This document shows, one piece after another, positions 36,901 to 48,900 of a stretch of DNA of 64,000 bases. Positions within the stretch are counted from its first letter, which is position 1, and each line of letters begins with the position of its first letter. The translations under genes were made by a program, and so were the position numbers. The notes below the pieces were generated by a model that ran no database searches, had not been told where the DNA came from, and saw nothing but the letters and a program-made list of their open reading frames with translations. The DNA comes from Caenorhabditis remanei (Eukaryota > Nematoda > Chromadorea > Rhabditida > Rhabditidae), in contig NC_071331.1 in NCBI RefSeq assembly GCF_010183535.1, forward strand, positions 16,058,001 to 16,122,000. The letters are read 5' to 3'.

Positions 36901-39900
36901 GATTCTTCAAATTAGAAGGCATTGAAGCATGAATTCCAGTTATTCCAATCTGACCTTTTCTCCCTTTTTCTTTTGAAGTTTCGCCTTTTGAAGAAGAAGA
37001 CGTCATGTGTGCTCTTGCATATATATTCTCTTCTTCTTCTACTTCTCAATTCCTAATTTCCAGACGCCGTTTCTCTCTTCAGATCCACCGCCAAGATATC
37101 AGTTTTCCATCTCCTTGCCTTTTTATCCATCTCTCTCACTCCCTCCAATTACCCTCTTTTCTTTCCGAAAGACAAGGTTTAGTAGTCGTGCTCTCCAATA
37201 GAGCACATGCTTCCTCTTCTTTCCGTCGTCTTCTTCGTGCCGCTTCCGAAGGCAGAAAAAAGGAGTTTTGTTCTTCCGAATGCAAATCTGATTTCTTTTT
37301 TCTTCACCGTCCTCATCTCCTCGACCTTCAAGGTCTCCTTTTTTCACAGCTTCACACTTTTTTTGTGGTTGTGTCACCTCTTCTTCGTTTCATATTCTTC
37401 TTCTTCTCACGCTCATCATCACAATCATTCACAGCTTTCTTTTCGTCCTTTCGTCCTTTCAACACCGGCTTTCAATAGACCAATGGCGCTTTTTTCCTCT
37501 TTTCTGAATGGCCTCCTGGGCCGTCGACCGGCGATTGCATCGGAAAGAACACTATAGTAGTAGGCAGACCCTTGGGAAGAAGAAGTTGAAGAAGAATTTC
37601 TTTTCCGGAATAATAACATGGCTTCTTTTTTTAAATCTTCTAATTTCTTCTCGCCTCATTTTAAGATTATTTCTGATTTTGTGGTGCTCAAAGGCATTTG
37701 GATAATGTCAATCTGATTCCGAAATGTGCTATTTTCATGTCATTTTCAGTTGTTGATTTTCAGTTTGATAGAAACAGCTGGAATTTCGAAATTATAGGAT
37801 ATAGATACAAATTATTTTGAATTCTGGCGTGATTTTGAATTCTTGACACAATTGTTCACAAGAAACATTCTGAAGTGTGCTTCTGGATTTCAGAGAATAC
37901 TCACCTAGATACATATGAACTCAGTCTGATCTCAAAATCTCGAATATCTAGAATTCTCTTTATAATGAATTAACAGAAGCCAAATAACCACCATTTATAA
38001 AAATATGTATTTTCCTGGATTTCCATATTTATGATTCTCTAATCTCTTCGCGAATATTCCTTTTTCTTCTTCCTTCACGATATCATATTACCAATCTAAC
38101 ATATTCATAATCTTCTCTTGATTACGAGAAGAGAAAAACCGGAAATTCATTTTTTGTGTTGGTGGCACATAAGTTTGTACTCTATTCAAATGTACATTCA
38201 TTCACACACTCGGCCCGCTTTGTTTGTATTCGCAACTGTGCAAAAGTAGTCGAATCATATTTCATCTTGTTCTCTCATCTGTTTCTTCCATTCGATAGAA
38301 TCTTTTCTGGAAATTATAATTTCTAGGAATAAACGTAATGTATAGTACTTATTTTGCCCGTCAGATACACTTCTTCATGAGCCAATTTCTCTTTTTCCGC
38401 GGAGCTCATTCTCTCTTCTTTCTTCACCCATTTTCTGTTTGTTTTTGCATAAACACTCACCACGACTTCGACACTCTTTACGACGTTTCTATAGTTTATT
38501 TTCTCTTATTTATTTCCAACTTATTCTATCTTTCATTCTCTCTCTCTGTTTTTAAGATAATAACATCTCAATCCAAATCTTTTCTCGAGCCGCCCGTCTA
38601 CGGATTATATCTGTGTTGTTAGGATGAACCCTTCCGAAGCCTGAAATCGGGGGAGGAGAAAGACGAACCGATTCGTTTATTTTCCTCAGTCGGCAGAGCT
38701 AAACGGAAAAAAAAGAAAAGGATTTTGATTTCTATACGAAACAAAACAAAAAATAAACTCGCTCTCCACTTCTTTCAATTTCCTTTTACCAGAAACCATG
38801 ATTCATGGTTCAAAGTCTTTTTGTGTGGACTTTTAATATTGAGTCAACTTTGAAAAAGCGAAGAAAACTAACATTCTGAAATAGAGTATTCTAGAGAACC
38901 ACGAGAAATATCACGTTGATTCAGACTCATTTTGTTTTCCGGTATTCTTATTTTCTTCTTTTCTTCTTTTGAATATCACCTTTCAATTGTTACATTTTGA
39001 AAATCGGTGATACATCTGAATCCCTTTTATTAAAGTTCTAGTTTTTTGTCAACTTGTATTCCGGTTCCCTTTCTTTGATACAATCGAGATAATATATTTA
39101 CAGTTTTCAATAATACCCATGAATTCTAGTCAAAATACAAATCACATGATTTTTAGTTCTGTCTCCAAGGTGTGATTAGAAGAAGAAGAAAAAGAAGAAG
39201 CATGAAACGTGGCACGTCACTTTCTGTTCCTTGTGTCAACAACATCCGTGTGATGTTCGTGTCATCATTAGGCATTGTCTAGTTCCACCCGAAGTTCTCC
39301 TCTCCCGAATGCCATTACTTAGCTTACTTTCCAGTTGCTTTTTTGATAACTCGACAACTGTACATCTCTTTTTCTTCTTCTTCTTCTTTCTTGAATCATC
39401 TCCTAATTCTTCTTATTCCATTTCCTTCTTCGTCTTTTTCGTCTTCTTCGTATTCCAATTTGTATCCAATTCATGCATAGAACACCTAATACGTGCCAAA
39501 TGCAAACGGATTATCATCTCTTTCACTCTCTTCATTCTGTCAACTGAGCTCACGAGTCATCTGCAAGCATGATGAACCTTGCCCGATTTATTTTTCAGCT
39601 TCCTTCAGAATAAGTTTTTAGTTTGATTTTAGTATAAAATCACACCCCTGAAATATTGTTTGCCGGTGTCGATTTCTTTCCTTTTCTTTTCTGTTGAAAT
39701 AAGCGAAAGCCTCTCGAAATCGGTCAACATACTCTTTCCGGAAGACTGGAGGGCATCAAAAATAGGAAGTGACAGAAAGGAACAGACTACTATCGTCTCG
39801 ACTGTTTTTTAATGTGACAGCAGTACCAGTTCTTCAATTCTTTCCGTCTTGATCTGAAAAAAATAACAAGAGAAAAGAAAAGAAATATAATTCTTTACGG

Positions 39901-42900
39901 TCGAAGTAGTTGTCGAGAATACCAGAAAGAAGACCAGAAGGCGTCGTCTTCGTCTCATCGCATCTCCATGACAATTTGTTTCTGCAAACTGCATTTGTCA
40001 CCTAGTTACCCGAGACAACCACAACCAATTTTTCCATTCGTTTTTCATTTTGAAATAACATATTTAGATCTAGGAAAACACACTTTTTTGAATGACACCA
40101 TACAGCATTTACACAAAGATTAATCCCTCCTTCTTATCATTTTTTTTATTGAATAGATTTTTGCAAACCTCTGGAAAACATTTGATCCTAATCTCAAATC
40201 CTATAAAGTTCGTTCATAAACCTTTTCTATTTCTTATCTTATTTTTCTGAAATTCGCCCAAAAATCGCATTTTCGAAGATAAGGAGATTCCGTTCCCAAG
40301 AATTCGTAATCTTTCCTGACTAATCTCTGTATGAACCAGCAGCCGAAATTATATTAAGAATCGACGTCTTCTGACTTCTCTTGCCACGTCAACTCCTTTT
40401 TCTATATACGTAATTGTATTCTTTTCGTGGGAGTGTATGATAGAGAGCAGCTATATGCGTAATCTCATCAAGCCTAATCCCAATTTCCTTTCCCATATTT
40501 TTCCACCTGGAAGTCTCCTGACTAAAAGGGTGTGTGTGCCTTCTAAAATGTTTTTCGTCTTCTCTTTATGCTTCAACTCTTTTTCTCACCTCAACATAAA
40601 ACTTGTCCGAACTAAAAGTACGCATTTCTCTCTACTTTCTTCTTCTTCTTTTTTTCCGTTTTGTGATCATCAGTATGAAGGCATGGAGCACATACACGCG
40701 GCAAAACGCGTCTTCTCATCTCTCTTCCGCGCCCGTCTACACTTTTGTAAACTCTTATTTCTTTGCCCATTTTCGCTCCGTATGTAAACAGTACGTCGTC
40801 GTCGTCGTTCTTCTTTTTTTCCCTTTTTCTTGGCTAACGTATGACGAAAGCACTCACGTAAACTGCCCACTGTCCATTCATCTAGCGTCAGAACGAAAGC
40901 TTGTTTGCCTACTGTTTCGATATGTTTGCAATGAGCTGTTTTGTTTTTTTATGGAGCGGCTCCCTGGAGAGAACTGCTGGAGCTCTATGTCAGTTGAATT
41001 GAATTGAATGGAAAGAATTAGAAAAAAGAAGGGAAAGAGAAACAAAACAAAACGACACAGAACATCGCTCTCTGCTTCACTAAAAACGGAATACGAAATT
41101 GGTGTCAGTCTGTGTGGAAAGAACCACTTTGTGTATGTATCCATGGCGTTGAAATGCATCTTTGAGCACGCAATTCAGTTTATGACAGATCAAGGTTTGA
41201 GTATCCCAGAGAAGAAGAGAAAAGAGGGTCACCTGTTGGTCAGCTTTTTCCACTTTTTCACATCAACGAGTTCGCGGAGCAAAGAGTTGTCAGGTGTGGA
41301 TGGCAAGGAAGAAGTTCTCTTTTGACTTATTTGTAAACCCTCTCATTTCTACCGCCACGAACCAAAATGTAGTACGAAAGGGAATCAGAAGAGGTCTAGA
41401 CGGGATTACGGTATTCATCATTTTGTATTTTCAAATCGCTTTTTGTCAATATAAATTTCATTCTGGAAATCAGAAGATATCATGAACGGAATATTTGTAT
41501 CTTCCATATGGCTTCGTCTATCTGAATTCACTAACGTTGTCCTGAATCCTTCAGATAGACAACACTCAACTTGTCACTCTTTGTATGTCACGTGCTTATT
41601 TGACATGTGTAAACTTTAATCGAATTCTAGTCATCTAAATGTTTGTACTTCTTCAAACTCATCTCCAACTAATCCAGGAATCCTTCCTTCTTCCTTTGTT
41701 TGATTTGCTGATTTCCGTGGTTTTTCATATCCTCTGACCTGGGCCACCAAATACGTCAATCGGGTTTGCAAATCGTTCGTCATCGACCAGTGGCGCTCGC
41801 GCCCGCCAGCTGTTCCGAGCTCTCTCCTCCAATCGGTTTGCTCGGCTTTCCGGGGCGCGTCAATTCGTCGGCGTCTCTGCGCAATTAATACATATCCTTC
41901 CGCACTCTCAGCATAACCGGAATACGGTTCGGCGGTTCTGTTTTCCCTGTTTTTTTTCTCCCAATTCTTTCCATCATCATCCCTTGTGCTCCGTATTTGG
42001 AGAGCCGCCTCCTCCTAGAAGCACACGCGGTCGGGGCGGCGGCACGCGGCAACTCACGCATCACTCGCAGCAGTTCCAGAAGAGAGACTCGCCCCTTCCT
42101 GGCGAATACCGTATTTGTTTTTCCGGTCAGTTGGACGGCGGGCGCGAGCTTTTGCTCATTGCCAGCTTGCAGCATTCTTCCCTCTTCCGCACTTCAATTC
42201 ACTTCCAAACAGTACTGATTTTTCTAATAAAATCATTGCAATTTCTCTTTTTCTTCTTTTTCTTCTTCGTTCTTCCTCTTATCCTATGCCTCGAATCTAT
42301 TCTGAGAATTCACATTTTTCATTCTGAATTCTGAATTCAAAATTCTGAATTTGAAAAGTAGTTGGACCGAAAAAGAACTCTCTTTGGTCTCTTTTTCTAC
42401 ACCAACATCTTCATCTTTCTTCTTTCTTGACTGCGTCAGCGCCTTCTTCTATTAATTATTCACATCGTCACCACGACATTCAATCATTCACTTTCTCTCA
42501 TCTATTGATATAATATCGTTTGGTCTCTTACCTCTTATCAATGTGTTTTTTTTCTATTTTTCTAAAAAGGAAAATACTTTTTTATTGCTAATCATGACCT
42601 ATTTACAGGATCATACGAGTTTCCAAGTGGACAAGCTCAACAACAACGTCGTCTTGGAGGATCTCAACAACATTTAGCTCCACTTCAACAAACTTCTTCT
42701 TCACTTTATTCAAATCCACAATCATCAAGTTCCCAACTTCTTGGTCAGCAAGCCGTTCGACCGAACTACGCTTATCAGCAGTCTCTGCCACGTCAACAAC
42801 ACATCAATAGTCATCAGACCCAAGCTGTAAGTAAACTGATTTTTTGCTTGTTTCAAAATAAATGTTTTCTTCTTTTTTCAGTTTTTTGGAACAGTGAGAG

Positions 42901-45900
42901 CAGCACCAGTGAATTCGACGAATATTGTCACACCACTACGTGCATCTAAAACAATGATTGACGTATTAGCGCCAGTGAGAGATTCGGTGGCAGCACAGGC
43001 TACAACAGGAGCACTTCCAAGTGTTGGAACCAGTTCTTCTAATGGTGAGTCTTTTCAATTTTACTCATAAAAAATCATGTCATTTTGTTTTCGAGCATTC
43101 GGAATATCTCAAGGTGTTCCAGATTATCAGATTATCAGAACAAGAAGCCGTTTTTTCTCTATTTATACTACTAGACATTCCCTTTTTCTTATCTTGTTTT
43201 CCTTCATTTCCACCTGTGAGACGACCGAAAAAATCGGATTTTTGTGGCGCTAAATGAGCATACTTGGGAAAGGAAAAAGAGAGAAAAATACGAAAACAGA
43301 AAGATGATATAGTTGGAGCAAGCGAAAAAATACCAGGAGACAACTAACAAAAAAGAGAGAATTTTATAGGATCAGTGTTCTGTTCAACTGCAAACAAAAA
43401 GACGAAAAAAAAGGTCGCGCGCCGTTTTTGGACACTTTTTCTCTCTAACTCAACACAACAACCTTTCGAATTTTTGAACTAAACTTTTCGAATTGATTGG
43501 CACTTTCTCAAAAGTCACATGGTTATTTATTTCAAAAACCATTTAATTTATTTATCGAATGTCCTTTACCTTTTTCATGTCCTCTGCATCCGCTGTAGTT
43601 CGTTTTGCTGAGTCAGTGAATTCATTGAGCTCTATCTTTTTCTCTTCAATGGGTTACATTCATCTATCATTTAGAGTGACAAAGTGCAAGTCTGAGAGAA
43701 GGAAAACGGAACATTGGTCCTCTGTTCTCTTATTATTATTATTATTTCTCTTTAGATATAATAGCAGATTTCCTCTCTTGTTATTCACTTGCCAAAACGA
43801 CCACTAACTTTCTTTTTCAAAAAAAAAAAGGAGCGAGAAGAACAGAGATTTGGCTGCCAGCTATTAGGACAGTTTGAAGCCTAGAATGGAATAGGAAAAG
43901 GAGAAAAAAGAAGAAAGAGAGTATGTATAATCGGTGCATTTCCCGTCGTTTTCTATCGACTTCTGTTCTGTTTCTTCTTTTTTTCTACATACTTCCTTTC
44001 CTTCTTCTTTTTCCTTTTTCTTCCTTACTTCCCGCTCACAAGTTTGATTGGAAAAGAGCAGGACGAAAGAAGACACTGGTCCACCAGTCTCTCTCACTCG
44101 TTTTTCCTTGTATGTGGGTGGCTTTGGATGACAGCTTCTCCATGTGAGCTTCTGTATGTCTGCGTATATTCAAAAAGCAACGTCTTCTTCTTCTTCATTC
44201 GTACAACAGACGCCGCCTTCTCCATTTTCCATCTCTCTTTCTCTTTCTCTCTCTCTTTTTTCTACTGCGACATAGACTCACGTATCGCTGATAGAGGAAG
44301 GAAAGGATATCGCTTGAAGCTCTCTCTTTTCCCCCCGACCGCTTCTGGTTTCTCCCTCCGGATGAATTCGATTATCGTATTTTGACGGCGCCCCGAAGAA
44401 CCGCTCCCTCATTTTTTTGGCTCTTTTTCCTACTTACTACCATGTATTCCAGTCTCTTCGAGTTACGAGGTTTGTTTTGTTTTTCCTTTTTTCCCAACTT
44501 TGGAAATTCAGAAAGTTAGTTTTTAGGCTTGAATCGATTCTTTTTTCGTATAGTCTTCAGAAATATTATTTACCATTTTGAGCTTTCCAAAATTTAGTAA
44601 ATAATATTTAGAGCACATTGGTTGACACTCGCAAAAATATCCCAACCGCAGTTATACCTCTTTATATAACACAAATCTACTCAAAGCCGAATACTGTAGA
44701 TTCTAGTTCTCCTCTCGAAATTTCATTGAAAAACCAATAATTTTAATACCTTTGTCTTTGCATTGTTATCTTTCAAAGATCGTATTACTACGGGAGCACT
44801 AGTACGATTTTTTATTATTTTGTACTATGTTTAACGGCAACCACATGAAGAGCACATGTGGAGCACCGATATACACGCTCCAACTCATTATCGGTCACTT
44901 CGAGAGCATTTCTTCATCGCTTGAATAGTTTTGTTTTGCGTGGTAAGACGTGACGAAGATGAAAGAATAAAAATAAAAAGGAATGAATAGAACAATATGA
45001 ACTCAAAAGTCACCTGAACGATTGTCACTTTTTTGTCGTTTCGTTGAAACTGGGGTAGTAAAACTTCCGCGGAGCCACATGCAAACGACAAGCACTTGAT
45101 AGGATTCTCTGAACTCTCCCTTTTTCAAATGCTCTCTTCAATTCGAAAGAACAACTTTTCAATGCACAAGCCGCCTGAAACCTGACTGGTTCTAGCCACT
45201 GCACTGCTATCAGTTAGACGCGAGGGTTCCACTGTACACGTAGAGTCTCTCTCTTCTTCCTTCTCGTTTATTCTACAAAAAAACAATAGATACCTGCTGG
45301 TGCTGCGGTCGATTCTCTATTCTATTCGGGTTATTGTTGTTGTTTTTGGGCACTTGTCTGCCATGTTCGCTATTCCGTTTCACCGATTTTACTCTTATGA
45401 AGGTATGTATTTTATGCTATTGCTTGTTTGTTTACAGAATTCTTTCCGACTAGAGAAAAAAACGAACATAATGTGTAAAAAATGGAGGGAAAAATAGAAA
45501 ACATCACCTGAATGTTGGTAAATATAAATATCGAGAAATGAAATTATGCAAATACTAATATGAATACTCGTTGTAGAGTTACGTTGTTAACAATAAGAAC
45601 AAAAAGGTTATGATAACAAGAAAATACGGTTGCTCTTTGCTCTTTTTTCTCTGTGGACCTAGTCCAAAAACTCATTTATTGATCATGCGTAGGCTGTGAA
45701 CGTAATGAATTTGAATCGCAAATCTTCCCAGGTCTTGATGATGAAGAATTCATTATTTGCGTAGGCAAACCCAGGTGTGACTCAGTTATGTTTGTTAGTA
45801 GTAAAGGAAACACTGGAACTGTCCTTTTGTCACTTTCTCTTCTATACCTTTATCAGTTTTTTATAAATATCAAATAGTTTTTCTCTTTTTTAATGTTTCT

Positions 45901-48900
45901 TTTCAATTCAAAAAAGAAAGTGTGTTCTCTCAGTTAGATACCAGATCCACACCTCTTATTAATAATTCAAAGTGAGCCTTCTCGACACAGTTTTGTTATT
46001 TTTCGGTGGTCGTTCATGGTCTCAGAAAGTGGTCCATAACATCTTTTGCTTCCTCTTTTTCCCCCGTTGACGCTTAATTAATTCGCGCATGCGTGCTCCA
46101 TTTCTCCTCAAGAGATACTGCTTCCCCGTTTTCTTTAGCAGTCGTCTCTCTTTTTTTTTGCTCAATTCGATTAGTCCGATTCCATTCTGAATCCAAACCG
46201 TGGATAGCTTCAACATTTCGAGTTTGCTCCACGTGGATCTAGTTGTCATCATTCGAATTACGAATAAAATGTGTTTTAAAATGAAAAAAGTATATGTCCT
46301 CGTTCTGTATTCCATATAGGTCATCTTGTTTGAGTGAATAATAACCACGTTTTGATCCAATTTGTCCCTCCGTTCAAGGACGAGATAGGACACACGCTCC
46401 TACTACACTTTTCTCAAAGTGCAGTGCAGCAGCAAAGTACTAGGACAAAGTAAACGTTCGGTTTATTTCTGCTATTATTACTCTTTGGCTTTTCGTGTGG
46501 CTCTCTTCCTTCTATCCTTTTCCCCTTTTCAATTTTCCACTTCGTTTTCTTGCCCTTCTGTTCTGTTTAATTAGGTGTTTCCCACGAAGAGAGAACAAGA
46601 AAATTGGACGATAGATGCATTAGTCATCTCTTTCTCTTTCTCACAGTTCTAACTATTTGTGAACAGTCTTATACAGTCTTATCGGTTTCCGGGCAACACC
46701 TCCACATATGTGCACATGTGCATATTCCTTTTTATTTCTGAATATTTTTGATTCTGTCGTTAATGTTTCTATTCCACTCAGCATCGAGCCACTGTACGAT
46801 TCGGCTCATACTGGTTATCAGAAAGGCATTAGTACAATAGACGTTTTGATAACAAAAAATTAAAACACAATATGGAAAGTTGTCCACTCTCATTTTGATA
46901 GCAAGCTTTTTTTGTTGCGAAACTTGTACAACAATTAATAATTTCGAAAAAATTTTGATACCATCTCTGCAGTTTTTCGTAAATTTTGGTACATCGTGCA
47001 GTCGACATTTTGCCGCGAGTTCGAGTTTTTTTCCACGAATTTTACGAAACAAAATTTCTCCCAAAACTTCAATTTTTATTCATTATCCCGCGAATCCAAC
47101 AATTCGCAAAATTTTACAACTAATTGATTTTTATATACTTATCATTTGTTCTCTTCGTTTCTTTCTCACCGTTCCACTTATCTTCCGATAGTTAAAGTCC
47201 GTCGGGTAATTAGTATAATGGCTATTATCCTGAGAGAAAAGACCCGGGTGAAGGTCACAAAACGCGAAATTCGACACCAAATGCCGCTGCGCTCGTCTCC
47301 ATTTCCGCTGAACGAAAAGAAATGTACGATGAGTGTCAGTATATACTTTCCGCACGCGGACCAAACTTCTCGAGAATTTTTTTTTTTGAAATAAACTGAC
47401 CAGCTGTAAAAATTACAATTCTTATCAATTTTGGCGAAAGAGTATGTGAGATATACAGAAAACGTTCATTTTTATGCATTCGTCCTCGAAAATGTAGAGA
47501 CTCATAAATTTCGGAAAATCTGACCATCTGCACAGTTTCAATCTGCTCCCTCCTTTTCCGCAACCACGATAATCTTACCCTGTCAAGCAAATACATGACC
47601 ATCTGTGGTCTTTTGCACTGGCTCGTACCACCATCATTGCCATCTCCAAAGATGGTGAGTGTGAGACAACGAGAGTGGTTTGACCCCCACCCGGCAAACA
47701 CGAACAATAGTCTCGGGTCCGCGCGGGTGTCCGCTTCCCCCTTCTTTTTATCTTTCTTCCTCTTCTATTTTCATCGTGCGTCTCTTCTCGTTCTTCTTGC
47801 CAGTTTTATTCTGCACCTTTGTGTCGTTTGAATCGCCAATCTCTCGCTTCTCCACCAGCCACGTCTGCGTCTTGCGTTGTCCTCAACTAGGACGCGTACT
47901 ACGAAATGGACTGCATTGCCGGCTGGTCTTTTCTCTTCAGAGGCTGTTGTCTTCTTTTGTCTCCGTCTCTTGACGGTCCAGTATCTCGTAGACGGGTGCC
48001 TCAACGACCGCATCGACACCCTTACCAGTCACATCCAGCGGATGCAAAAGCGGCTACCGAATGACTGCTCGTATTTTGCCAGTCACATCCAGTTCCTATT
48101 TTACATCACTTCCGACTATTATGACTCAATTTCTGAAATTTAGGTCATTTATTTCATTCTTCCTCACCCGATTTCCGTTTTACGGGAGATATCTTCTCCA
48201 TTTGATGTCTCACACATTTATATTTAATAATTGAGTGAAAGAAAGTGAAACAAGCACGATTGTAATTTAATTTTCATTGATATATATTTTTTGATGAAAA
48301 GAGACAGTGAGAAGTTATTAGGAATTGAAAACCTCTGGGGGAAAACATGATTGGCACCTTTTTCGATGTCTCTGACGCGTCCGTCTCTTCTTGACACCAA
48401 GGCCATTCGGTCTAGCCTCCTGGCCTCGGTAGCGATTGAAAAAAAACACAAAAAGAATAAAAAAGAAAGCCATGTAGCCCCTCCCTCATCTATTCTTTTG
48501 GTGCAGCTTCAAGTGGCCAAGGGACAATTGAACGCACAACTTTGCAGTAATAACACGCTCAGCTTTTCCGTTTTCTCAGCGTCTCGTAAAACTGACTCGA
48601 GAAAAGGATGTATTTGAGATTTGTGTTACTTCCCATAGTCTTTGACAAGTGTCAAGTGCTACTACTCTATCAGTTTACGCTTATCACAGTACTCCCAACA
48701 ATGAGTTTCTTTTGTTGTCCGGGTTGTGACGTGGTCAGTTTCTTTCTCGTTCAAGAGGCTCTGAGATGACGCCAATACGTGTCGCTTTCGTTATAGAGTG
48801 TTCTCCGTAGAAAGTTGCTTCTTCCCTCCATGGATGATTACACAAAGTGCGTGTATATTTGCACGCGCGTCGCCTCAACCAGCTGCGCGGAAGAGCCGCT

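Noticed and set aside
37005..37478. 157-codon open frame inside mbk-2 intron 4
   Set aside because: Polypyrimidine DNA read as Ser/Phe runs; overlapping frames on the same strand are open for the same reason.
44829..44862. CCACATG...CATGTGG fold-back in mbk-2 intron 6 as a small RNA precursor
   Set aside because: A seven-base stem with no extended pairing is too short for a microRNA hairpin.
48025..48092. 14-bp direct repeat CCAGTCACATCCAG in mbk-2 intron 6 as a possible array
   Set aside because: Only two copies 54 bp apart; not a regular repeat array.
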